Below are positions 52,386 through 59,931 of a stretch of DNA of 64,000 nucleotides, in pieces. The stretch is from contig CAIXJC010000011.1 of the NCBI GenBank assembly GCA_903919715.1, forward strand, positions 62,001 through 126,000, read 5' to 3'. Within the stretch, counting starts at the first letter, position 1. Each line of letters starts with the position of its first letter. This DNA comes from an uncultured bacterium (GTDB taxonomy: Bacteria > Planctomycetota > Phycisphaerae > Phycisphaerales > SM1A02). The notes below the pieces were generated by a model that was given only the letters and a program-made list of their open reading frames with translations, was not told where the DNA came from and ran no database searches. The position numbers and the translations under genes were made by a program.

Positions 52386-54283
52386 GTTGTCCTCGTTGAA
52401 TTGATGCCTGGATTGATATTTGGAATTGCCCGCAAACTTTTTGAGATCGACATTTCGTGCATCGCGACACTGGCTCGGTCAAGCTCTTCTTTCGCGTTCG
52501 CAAATGCGTTGGCATCAACATCATGCGGCGAAGCCTGTGCAAGTGAGATGAATCCTTTCAAGTGAGTGATCAAAGACTCCAACGATTCCACATACTCTGC
52601 AGAGAGATCCGTGCGAGTTCTGCTGAGCGCATCACCGATCCACTTGATATCGAGTGCTGAATTCACCGCAAGATCAACAACGCGGTGACGATGCATGTCA
52701 GACCGTGCGTGAACCACACTCTCATGTTCGATGCGGTCAATCTCCTCCGTGGTCAGACCAAAGCTTGGAACAACTTGAACAGTTGCACGCCGGCCACTGC
52801 GGCGCTCCCCTGCAGTGACATGCAGAACACCATTGGCATCAACCAAGAATTCGACTTCGATTTGAGGAATGCCAGCGGGCATCGGCGGAATATCACGCAA
52901 TTCAAACCGAGCTAGCGAACGGCAATCGCCCGCCATCTCTCGTTCTCCTTGCAACACATGCAGTCGGACATGACTTTGATTGTCGACGCTCGTCGAGAAC
53001 ATCTCCCGCGCTCGAGCGGGAATTGTGGCATTGCGGGTCAGCAATTTAGCGACGGCTCCACCAACGGTCTCGATTCCAAGTGAGAGGGGTATCACGTCGA
53101 GCAAGAGCACATCTCGTCGCGCCCCTTGCAGGACTGCCGCCTGCGTTGCTGCACCGAGGGCGACGACGCAATCTGGGTCAAGTGCGGTGTATGGATCCAA
53201 GCCAAACAACTCGCCAACGCGTCTGCGAACCAGTGGAATTCTCGTTGAGCCTCCGACGAGAATCACTCTATCTATTGCCACTCCGCCGGCGTCTTGCAAA
53301 GCCCGTTGACATGCAACAATTGTCCGGTCGATAAATGGCGTCGCCAATATCTCGAACTCCGCTCGCGTTACGGTTCGTCGAACTTGAAGCCCCCCGCCCA
53401 GATCAATGTCAATCTGGGCACTCTCGCGCTGTGACAACGCAATCTTTGTCGACTCCGCAAAGTCCCGCAGTGCTTGTCGAGCGGAAGCAGAAAGCGTGGC
53501 GTTTTCCTGACTCAACGATGCAAGGCCAGCATCCGCGAGTAGTTGTTCTGCCAGTGCGTGGTCAAGGTCATCGCCTCCCAGGTGTGTATCACCCGCCGTG
53601 GCGATCACTCGAAACAGATCCCCGTCCCCAGAGTTGTTGTCGGGAATAACCTGCAGAATCGAAACATCAAATGTTCCCCCTCCGAAGTCGTAGATCGCTA
53701 TCGTCTCTGGCTCGCCGCGACGACCGATCCCGTACGCAAGCGCTGCCGCGGTTGGTTCGTTCACAATTCGCACCGCATCAAGCCCCGCCAATCGCGCCGC
53801 ATCTCGAGTTGCTTGACGTTGACCATCGTCGAAATACGCCGGCACTGTGATCACTGCCCGCCGAACTTCGCACCCCAGCCGCAACTCGGCTGTCCGCCGC
53901 AATTGGCCCAAAATCACTGCGGCAACTTCTTGCGGAAGTACGCGAGCGCCACCTGCAGCAATTGCCGCAAGCCCGCGCGTTCCACTCACGACCTCGAATT
54001 GAAAAACATGATGCGCTTCCTTGGATTCATCGAATGAACGCCCCATCAGACGCTTCGCACTCAGCACCGTATCAAGCGGAAATTCGACCGCATGGTGGCG
54101 AGCTTCTGCACCAACTTCAATCGCGACTCCTCCGCGATATCGCACTGCTGACGCAAGCATCCGTTCGCCAGATTCACTCTCTAAAATCCTGGGCCCCGCA
54201 GCATCGCAGAAAGCAACCAGCGAATGAGTCGTCCCCAAATCGATACCAACGATCGGATCTGAAATAGGTGCAGGCTCGGGCAT
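52382..54283 (-). CDS. Hsp70-family chaperone (DnaK/HscA-like)
   Basis: 633 residues. ATPase motifs are intact: GIDLGTTHSLVAF (about residue 13), RIVNEPTAAALAYGIGR, IYDFGGGTFDVSILQV, RVILVGGSTRIPLVRRRV; the substrate-binding domain (DVIPLSLGIETVGGAVAKLLTRNATIP) and a helical lid follow. The lid is shortened and lacks the DnaK glycine/EEVD-type tail; the FGLTTEEIDRIE segment resembles HscA, but no iron-sulfur genes are adjacent. It lies just downstream of an ECF sigma gene and upstream of ispD, a context different from the dnaK-grpE-dnaJ set. So it is likely a specialised second Hsp70. Confidence 0.88.
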   Translation of the reverse strand: MPEPAPISDPIVGIDLGTTHSLVAFCDAAGPRILESESGERMLASAVRYRGGVAIEVGAEARHHAVEFPLDTVLSAKRLMGRSFDESKEAHHVFQFEVVSGTRGLAAIAAGGARVLPQEVAAVILGQLRRTAELRLGCEVRRAVITVPAYFDDGQRQATRDAARLAGLDAVRIVNEPTAAALAYGIGRRGEPETIAIYDFGGGTFDVSILQVIPDNNSGDGDLFRVIATAGDTHLGGDDLDHALAEQLLADAGLASLSQENATLSASARQALRDFAESTKIALSQRESAQIDIDLGGGLQVRRTVTRAEFEILATPFIDRTIVACQRALQDAGGVAIDRVILVGGSTRIPLVRRRVGELFGLDPYTALDPDCVVALGAATQAAVLQGARRDVLLLDVIPLSLGIETVGGAVAKLLTRNATIPARAREMFSTSVDNQSHVRLHVLQGEREMAGDCRSLARFELRDIPPMPAGIPQIEVEFLVDANGVLHVTAGERRSGRRATVQVVPSFGLTTEEIDRIEHESVVHARSDMHRHRVVDLAVNSALDIKWIGDALSRTRTDLSAEYVESLESLITHLKGFISLAQASPHDVDANAFANAKEELDRASVAMHEMSISKSLRAIPNINPGINSTRTT

Positions 54284-54294
54284 TCTGCCCGATT

Positions 54295-54948
54295 CTAGGT
54301 AGATATTTGCCGTACGTGGTCATCGCTGGGCCGCGGAGTTGGCGGCGAATTGCGCACGGGGGGTCGCTGCGATGGACGATCGACTCGCGCCTCATCATGT
54401 ATCAACATCTCCCGCAGTGCGATCAATGCACGATGCCTCCGCACTCCGAAGCAGTTCTCGTCGCAGCCAAGCGACTTTGCCCCATCGTGCCGCCGAACAT
54501 TTTCTGCGCAAATCAATCGCAGGACCTCCTGCTGCTTCGTTGACAATCGACTCAGTGCGAAAGTGAGTTCCTCTTCATCGAATATTGGCTCGATTCGGTG
54601 CAGCGGATCGCCTTTGGGCGGAGTGCTCTGCGACGACTCGATCGCCCCACGACGACATGCGTTTCGCGCTGACTCTCTGCGCCGCTGATCGACGACAAGG
54701 GTGCGTACCAACCGTCGACGCACGCATTCAAAGAGATATGCAGAGCCGAGAGTCACCTCGCGCGCAACGGCGGTTTGGGGCATGCGGCCGAGCAGTTGTG
54801 CGAAGATCTCCTGCATCGCATCTTCGACCGCAGAGACTGGATGCTTGGCGCGCAAAAGATCCACAATTCGCCCTCGATGCTCGAGATACGCCACCTCGAG
54901 TCGTTGCCCCCACTGCTCTACAGCTCGGTCCGCGTGTTCATCTCTCAT
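54295..54948 (-). CDS. ECF-type RNA polymerase sigma factor-like protein
   Basis: About 217 residues from Met at 54948. Region 2 is recognisable (RIVDLLRAKHPVSAVEDAMQEIFAQLLGRMP), followed by a linker and a sigma-4-like helix-turn-helix (EEELTFALSRLSTKQQEVLRLICAENVRRHDGAKSLGCDENCFGVRRHRALIALREML). The C-terminal tail is Pro/Arg-rich and unusual. It precedes the Hsp70 gene by 12 bases on the same strand. No anti-sigma gene lies beside it, so another control must act. The longer ORF to 55032 is possible but its added residues look unstructured. Confidence 0.78.
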   Translation of the reverse strand: MRDEHADRAVEQWGQRLEVAYLEHRGRIVDLLRAKHPVSAVEDAMQEIFAQLLGRMPQTAVAREVTLGSAYLFECVRRRLVRTLVVDQRRRESARNACRRGAIESSQSTPPKGDPLHRIEPIFDEEELTFALSRLSTKQQEVLRLICAENVRRHDGAKSLGCDENCFGVRRHRALIALREMLIHDEARVDRPSQRPPVRNSPPTPRPSDDHVRQIST

Positions 54949-55002
54949 CGGAATATCTTTCGGTGACGCCCAAGCAAGCGTACGACCGCTTGAAGCAGGC
55001 GT

Positions 55003-55024
55003 TAAAAAAATGGCCCTTTTTTTA
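55003..55024. terminator. A/T-stem terminator-like site between lipoprotein genes and the sigma gene
   Basis: TAAAAAAA (55003-55010), TGGCCC, TTTTTTTA (55017-55024): the two runs pair over eight A:T pairs around a G+C-rich loop, and both strands show a T-run. It lies beyond the end of the minus-strand lipoprotein pair (stop 55069) and before the sigma gene start. The stem has no G:C pair, so efficiency is doubtful. Confidence 0.3.
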
Positions 55025-55068
55025 TCTCTCACTTATCCCCCGCCGATCCACCATTCCCCCACCCTGGC

Positions 55069-55572
55069 TTACTTTGACTGCTCGCCAGCAGTCGGTAGAC
55101 GATCTAGCGCACGGCGAAATCGAATGTCGGCGATCTGAGTTAGAAAATCAGTCAGAAATTTGACAGAGGGCTCGTTGCCACTTGCAACAAATTGTTGCCG
55201 ACCACCATCCCAATTCACAGCGATATCCGCCACAAGTTCACCATTTTCCGGCGTTGATGCTGGAGGTGAAGGCGTAAACCAACCACCGTCTTGTGCACAT
55301 TTGCGAATCGTTGCGCACTGCTCGGCACTGAGATCTGTTTGCCAGAAAGTCTTCATGGTGAGTGCGGTGACTCCTGCGCCATATGCAAAGACGCCGCCAT
55401 CAACTGTGAAATATTGATATTGCGCACTCTTGGGTTGGCGGAGCCAAATGACTAATCCAATTCCGCACTCCCCTAACTTGCGCTCTTGAGTTGGAAGCGT
55501 ATTGCAGGATGCCAATAGAGTCGCAACGACGAGCGCGTAACTGGTGGCAACACTCTTGAATTTCAAATGCAT
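55069..55572 (-). CDS. Hypothetical lipoprotein, first of a related pair
   Basis: About 167 residues from Met at 55572. The signal peptide ends in a lipobox (LLASC). The mature domain (YFTVDGGVFAYGAGVTALTMKTFWQTDLSAEQCATIRKCAQDGGWF ... VADIAVNWDGGRQQFVASG ... VKFLTDFLTQIADIRFRRAL) looks like a small alpha-beta fold. The upstream lipoprotein shows the same layout: a strand pair, then a W-containing helix pattern (SLWKLAGDEGWLDAS compared with IRKCAQDGGWFTPS), so they are probably paralogues. The start overlaps the upstream stop by one base. Function unknown. Confidence 0.65.
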   Translation of the reverse strand: MHLKFKSVATSYALVVATLLASCNTLPTQERKLGECGIGLVIWLRQPKSAQYQYFTVDGGVFAYGAGVTALTMKTFWQTDLSAEQCATIRKCAQDGGWFTPSPPASTPENGELVADIAVNWDGGRQQFVASGNEPSVKFLTDFLTQIADIRFRRALDRLPTAGEQSK

Positions 55573-56225
55573 CACGGCGTTGCGGCGGTTGAATTCGCCA
55601 CCGACCATGGCGGAGCCTTCGTAAAACCTTCGTAGGGATTTGGACCGAAGTCATATCGATGCGGAAGATTGCGATCTGGACTTCGATCAGTCGCCCACGC
55701 TAATGCGCAGAGGCTGCGAACAAATGTGACAGCGTGCGGATCTGGAATGTCCGACGTCTTGAACCTTCGAATGAACCACCAGTCAGTTCCGTCTGCTTGA
55801 AAAAAGAGGATGTAGACGACTTCGTTCTTTGCCGGCCGAACAACTCCTGGCCAGATATCGATGCTCGAATTGGAAGCATCGAGCCAACCTTCATCACCCG
55901 CAAGTTTCCAGAGACTCTCAATCTGGCTTCGGTAGAGCCAGCGAGTCGCAGCTGGGCGAGTTAAGAAGGTCAGGCTGTCCCCATAATCACTGTGCAAACT
56001 TCCATCTGAAAGCACCGTGAACTTGCCCTGTCGGAGGTGGGCTTGAGGTAAATCCTTCGCTGAAATCCCCGTCAAAATAGTGACATCGACTGAAAGATCT
56101 TCGGGCGCCTTTGCGGAAGTGACGAGTGTCGTCCGCACATCGCTGCAACCGACCAACAGGCCGTGGACCGCAGCGCAAGCGGCGAGCAGGGTGAGCACCG
56201 TCGATTGACCAAACCATCTCGTCAT
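55572..56225 (-). CDS. Hypothetical lipoprotein, second of a related pair
   Basis: About 217 residues from Met at 56225. The signal (MTRWFGQSTVLTLLAACAAVHGLLVGC) ends in a lipobox cysteine. Mature features: VDVTILTGISAKD, DGSLHSDYGDSLTFLTRPAATRWLYRSQIESLWKLAGDEGWLD and YILFFQADGTDWWFIRRF. The overall pattern repeats that of the following gene, with a helix ending in GGW or EGW and a later strand pair reading out a numeric-looking value, hinting at a paralogous pair. Divergent from pheT with about 50 bases between starts. No family recognised. Confidence 0.65.
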   Translation of the reverse strand: MTRWFGQSTVLTLLAACAAVHGLLVGCSDVRTTLVTSAKAPEDLSVDVTILTGISAKDLPQAHLRQGKFTVLSDGSLHSDYGDSLTFLTRPAATRWLYRSQIESLWKLAGDEGWLDASNSSIDIWPGVVRPAKNEVVYILFFQADGTDWWFIRRFKTSDIPDPHAVTFVRSLCALAWATDRSPDRNLPHRYDFGPNPYEGFTKAPPWSVANSTAATP

Positions 56226-56272
56226 GGCGGAAGAGTAACACAGCGAAGCATTCGGTAGTCTTACCCACTCAC

Positions 56273-58324
56273 ATGCGAACAAGCGTGAAATGGATCAACG
56301 AATACTTGTCCTCCCCCGCCACGGCAGAGGAGCAGGCTGCGGTTCTCACTGCGGTCGGCTTTCCATGCGAGTCATCAGAACCAGTTGCGGGAAATGACAC
56401 GGCTCAGGAAGTCGAAACAACCAGCAACCGTGGCGACTGCCTTTCGCATCTCGGCCTCGCCCGCGAAATTGCGGCCGCGACGAATCGAACGGTTCAACTT
56501 CCTCGAATCAACGCACCTCGATCAAAGGAGGCAGCGTCTGGTGCAGTGTCCGTACAGAATCACGAGCCCCAGAGATGTCCTCGCTATACGGCGCGGGTCA
56601 TTCGAGGAGTGAAGATCGGTCCAAGTCCAGCATGGCTTCAAGAACGGCTGATCGCAATCGGACAGATTCCACGCAATAACGTCGTGGACTGCACGAACTT
56701 CGTGCTCTTTGAATATGGACAGCCGTCGCATGTTTTCGATCTTGCGACTCTCGTGGGCAGCGAAATTCATGTGCGCAGCGCCAAAGCAGGCGAGGATTTT
56801 CTTCCGCTCGGGGATGGCGCGAAACCAATCAAACTTGTCGGTGGCGAATTAGTGATCGCCGACTCTCAAAGACCAGTCGCCCTCGCTGGCGTTAAAGGCG
56901 GCGCACTGACCGCCGTCACAGAGAGCACAAAGGACGTCGTCATTGAAGCGGCAGCGTTCGACCCGGTCGCAGTTCGTCGGACGGGTCGAAGCACTCGAAT
57001 TGCGAGTGATTCAAGTTATCGATTCGAGCGTGGCGTGCATCCTGCCGAAGTCGATGAGCCGGCAGAGCGACTGGTTTCGCTCATTCTTGAAACTGCCGGG
57101 GGCACTGCTCTTGAAGGCTCGGTCACCGCGGGACCGCCGTTACCACCCCCAGCGACAGTCCAACTCCGTATCGATCGACTGAATTCTGTCGCTGGATTCG
57201 CCATCGAACAGGAAGAAATCATTCGTATTCTGAACGTACTTGGTTTTATGCCTCGACTCTCCGGGCAAGTCATCGCATGCACGGCTCCCCCCCGCCGAAT
57301 CGACGTGACTCGTGAAATCGACTTGATCGAAGAAGTCGTTCGACTCATCGGTCTCGATCGCATTCCGATGAATGACCGCGTCAGCATTCGTCCCGTCGGA
57401 CCTCAACCCGAAGTTGATGCAGTTCGAGCGGCGAAGAATTGCCTTGCGGGCCTTGGCTATGTCGAAACCGTTTCCCCAACGCTCATTTCGGAAAGAGCTG
57501 CAAGCCCATTTGTCACTGGCACAACCACCACGCTGCGCATCGAAGACGAACGTGCACTCGGCGAACCGATCCTTCGACCATCCCTGCTCGCAAGTCTGCT
57601 GCAGTCTCTCAAATTAAATCGAGATCGTGGCAATGCGAATGTTCGACTCTTCGAATATGCCTCAACATTTTGGCTCGCCGCTCAACGTCATCAAGAACGC
57701 CGAATGATGGGAATCGTCGTCGGCGAAACTGGAGATGCCGAGTTGCTCTATCGTCTGATACGGGGTGCAGTTGAACGACTCGCAAGAGAATTACGCGGAT
57801 CGCATGTGCGCCTCGACGTTCGAACAAATCCCGCCGATGGATTCGAATCGGTCGCCGCATCCGCTCTCGATCCTGTTGGATATTTGCTCATCGACGAGAG
57901 CGTCGTGGGTGTGTTGGGGCTTGTCAATGCGAAGACACTTGCCGCAGTTGGACTCGATGCGCCGATCGCCGCAGCAGAACTTGACTGGGCTCTTCTCGCG
58001 CGCAACTATCCACCCACTCCGCGTGCGCAACCGCTCGCCAACAGTCCGACTCTCGACCGCGATCTCTCGGTGATACTGGCGAACAATGTCACGTGGGCGC
58101 AGCTCGAATCCACGGTTCGCGCGGCTGAATTGCCGCACTTGGAATCGATCTCATTCGTCGGCAATTGGCGCGGCAAGAAGATTGGCGAAGACCGAAAGTC
58201 AGTCACATTCCGGTTGGATTTCCGCGCCGCCAACCGCACATTAAAACGAGAAGAGATCGACCCACATGTTGCCCGCCTCGTTGAGATCCTCACGACTCAA
58301 CTGAACGGAGAAATTCGAACATGA
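56273..58324 (+). CDS. pheT: Phenylalanyl-tRNA synthetase beta chain lacking the tRNA-binding (EMAP) domain
   Basis: 683 residues, about 110 fewer than the usual bacterial PheT. The N-terminus (MRTSVKWINEYLSSPATAEEQAAVLTAVGFPCESSEPV) runs directly into AQEVETTSNRGDCLSHLGLAREIAA. The EMAP-like tRNA-binding module that normally lies between them is absent. B3/B4 (IPRNNVVDCTNFVLFEYGQPSHVFD), B5 (LRIDRLNSVAGFAIEQEEIIRILNVLGF), the synthetase-like core (LIEEVVRLIGLDRIP ... GLGYVETVSPTLIS) and the C-terminal ferredoxin-fold anticodon-binding domain (RDLSVILANNVTWAQLESTVR ... VTFRLDFRAANRTLKREEID) are present. The alpha subunit is not in the window. It overlaps the next gene by 4 bases. Confidence 0.9.
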   Translation: MRTSVKWINEYLSSPATAEEQAAVLTAVGFPCESSEPVAGNDTAQEVETTSNRGDCLSHLGLAREIAAATNRTVQLPRINAPRSKEAASGAVSVQNHEPQRCPRYTARVIRGVKIGPSPAWLQERLIAIGQIPRNNVVDCTNFVLFEYGQPSHVFDLATLVGSEIHVRSAKAGEDFLPLGDGAKPIKLVGGELVIADSQRPVALAGVKGGALTAVTESTKDVVIEAAAFDPVAVRRTGRSTRIASDSSYRFERGVHPAEVDEPAERLVSLILETAGGTALEGSVTAGPPLPPPATVQLRIDRLNSVAGFAIEQEEIIRILNVLGFMPRLSGQVIACTAPPRRIDVTREIDLIEEVVRLIGLDRIPMNDRVSIRPVGPQPEVDAVRAAKNCLAGLGYVETVSPTLISERAASPFVTGTTTTLRIEDERALGEPILRPSLLASLLQSLKLNRDRGNANVRLFEYASTFWLAAQRHQERRMMGIVVGETGDAELLYRLIRGAVERLARELRGSHVRLDVRTNPADGFESVAASALDPVGYLLIDESVVGVLGLVNAKTLAAVGLDAPIAAAELDWALLARNYPPTPRAQPLANSPTLDRDLSVILANNVTWAQLESTVRAAELPHLESISFVGNWRGKKIGEDRKSVTFRLDFRAANRTLKREEIDPHVARLVEILTTQLNGEIRT

Positions 58325-58929
58325 CGAACATGCGAATCGCGCAGATGAGTGTCGATTCATTTGTCACGGCACTTGCTGCGAAACAGCCGGTTCCTGGAGG
58401 TGGCGCAGCGGCTGCATGCGTTCTTGCGCAAGCCTCGGCGCTCGGATCGATGGTGATCGCATACACCCAAGGGAAACCGAAGTTTGCAGAGCATCACGCT
58501 CGCCTTGAAAGGCTCGACCAGATCTTTACCAATGCACGCATCGAGGCACTCGACCTCGCCGACCGCGACGCCGCTGCCTATCTGACATTGAATTCACTCT
58601 GGAAAATTCCATCCGATCAGCGAAGCGCAATGCCCCAATGGCACGAGGCTGTGAACGAAGCGATTGCCGCTCCAAGTGCAATTGCAGATCTTGCCCTGGG
58701 CGTTCTGGCCGCACTCGCCACGATGTCCACGATCACTTCGGCGCAACTTGCAAGTGATCTTCGCATCGCCCAACTTTTCGCCCACACTGCGATGGAAAGC
58801 GCACTCTTGAATGTCCAAGTCAATCTCCCCCAACTCTGCGATGTATCAACCCGCGCCGCAGGCGATGCGTTTCTCGCTTCGCGTCGCAGCGAGGGCGCAC
58901 GGTTGATTGCTCCGCCAAGTGCGAAGTAA
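58321..58929 (+). CDS. Cyclodeaminase-like protein (FTCD_C family)
   Basis: 202 residues, all helical: DSFVTALAAKQPVPGGGAAAACVLAQASALGSMVIAYT is the hallmark start of formiminotransferase-cyclodeaminase C-terminal domains, with the GGG loop, and the family middle part LDLADRDAAAYLTL follows. The enzyme converts 5-formimino-THF to 5,10-methenyl-THF. Small stand-alone homologues exist in bacteria and are sometimes of unknown role. Its ATG overlaps the pheT stop (ATGA), a surprising but tight coupling. No histidine-degradation genes are nearby. Confidence 0.85.
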   Translation: MTNMRIAQMSVDSFVTALAAKQPVPGGGAAAACVLAQASALGSMVIAYTQGKPKFAEHHARLERLDQIFTNARIEALDLADRDAAAYLTLNSLWKIPSDQRSAMPQWHEAVNEAIAAPSAIADLALGVLAALATMSTITSAQLASDLRIAQLFAHTAMESALLNVQVNLPQLCDVSTRAAGDAFLASRRSEGARLIAPPSAK

Positions 58930-58943
58930 TCAAGATCGATCAC

Positions 58944-59855
58944 GTGGGGCTCATTCTTTTATTCATTCTGGGAGCACTCACTGCGGCAGCCGTTTTCCTG
59001 TTCGGGCTGATCCATGACGCCCGCTTTCCATCACGTGCCACTATGGGATGGGCGCTCGGCAGAGGCTTTCCACCCGATCCTGAGGCGATGGGCTTGCAAT
59101 CGACGAACGAGATATGGGGACGCAATCAGTCAGCGTGGCGCGTGCGCGGCGGCGCCCCCGATGGAGTCATCACCGTCATTATTCATGGCTGGAGACGATC
59201 GCGCATCGACTCCCTTCGGCGACTTCATCCCTGGTGGAATGTAAGTGCTGAAGTGTGGCTGATCGATCTCGATGGACACGGAGAATCCCCTGCCGGCCCA
59301 ACAACTCTGGGAGCAGCCGATGTTCCTGCGATCACTTCATTCGTTCACGATGTACTTGCATCTGATGCGAATCAAGTTGATCGACCCAAGCGAGTGTTGT
59401 TCGTGGGCCATTCGCTCGGCGCCAGCATCACACTGCGCGTGGCCGCACGACTGCCACCGACTTCCATCGCAGGCATCGTCGCGTTCGCTCCTTACGAGTC
59501 GCTCCAAGAGCCACTTCAAAATCGCTTGAAAGCGCAGGCATTACCGCATTTCCCATTTGCGAAATTGGCGGAGATTTGCCTTCACATGTTCTGCGGAAAC
59601 GAATCGAGCACGACCGCCGCCTTACGAAGTCTCCATTCGACAGGTGTCCCTGTGCTCCTGATCGCCGCACAATCTGACCCAGTCGTCTCGCTGAAGCATG
59701 TGCAGCGCATGGCGAATTCTGCAGGCGTCACCGTAACGATTGATGCGAGCGCCGGCCATGACGACCTCGGAACGAAAATAGATATTGCTCCAGAAAGCAC
59801 AACTTCTCAAGCGGCTCAATCGTTTCTGAAATCGCTCCGTGTCGCAATAGAATAA
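58944..59855 (+). CDS. Alpha/beta-hydrolase family protein with an N-terminal membrane anchor
   Basis: 303 residues starting with GTG. One N-terminal helix (LILLFILGALTAAAVFLFGL), then a serine-hydrolase domain: VITVIIHGWRRSR (oxyanion strand), WLIDLDGHGESPAGP, VLFVGHSLGASITLRVA (nucleophile elbow GHSLG, about residue 156), LLIAAQSDPVVSLKHVQ (acid region) and a candidate His in DASAGHDDLGTK. Substrate unknown; the fold is shared by esterases and lipases. It lies 14 bases after the cyclodeaminase-like gene and probably ends the pheT operon. Confidence 0.85.
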   Translation: MGLILLFILGALTAAAVFLFGLIHDARFPSRATMGWALGRGFPPDPEAMGLQSTNEIWGRNQSAWRVRGGAPDGVITVIIHGWRRSRIDSLRRLHPWWNVSAEVWLIDLDGHGESPAGPTTLGAADVPAITSFVHDVLASDANQVDRPKRVLFVGHSLGASITLRVAARLPPTSIAGIVAFAPYESLQEPLQNRLKAQALPHFPFAKLAEICLHMFCGNESSTTAALRSLHSTGVPVLLIAAQSDPVVSLKHVQRMANSAGVTVTIDASAGHDDLGTKIDIAPESTTSQAAQSFLKSLRVAIE

Positions 59856-59931
59856 AGAGCGCCATTCGCTTCGCACCTTGCACGGCTTTCGCCATGACGA
59901 CGGCGATACTCCAATCGAATACTGCAGCGCT

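Noticed and set aside
52382-54283. Naming the Hsp70 hscA or dnaK
   Set aside because: Neither the iron-sulfur neighbours of hscA nor grpE/dnaJ neighbours of dnaK are present, so no symbol was given.
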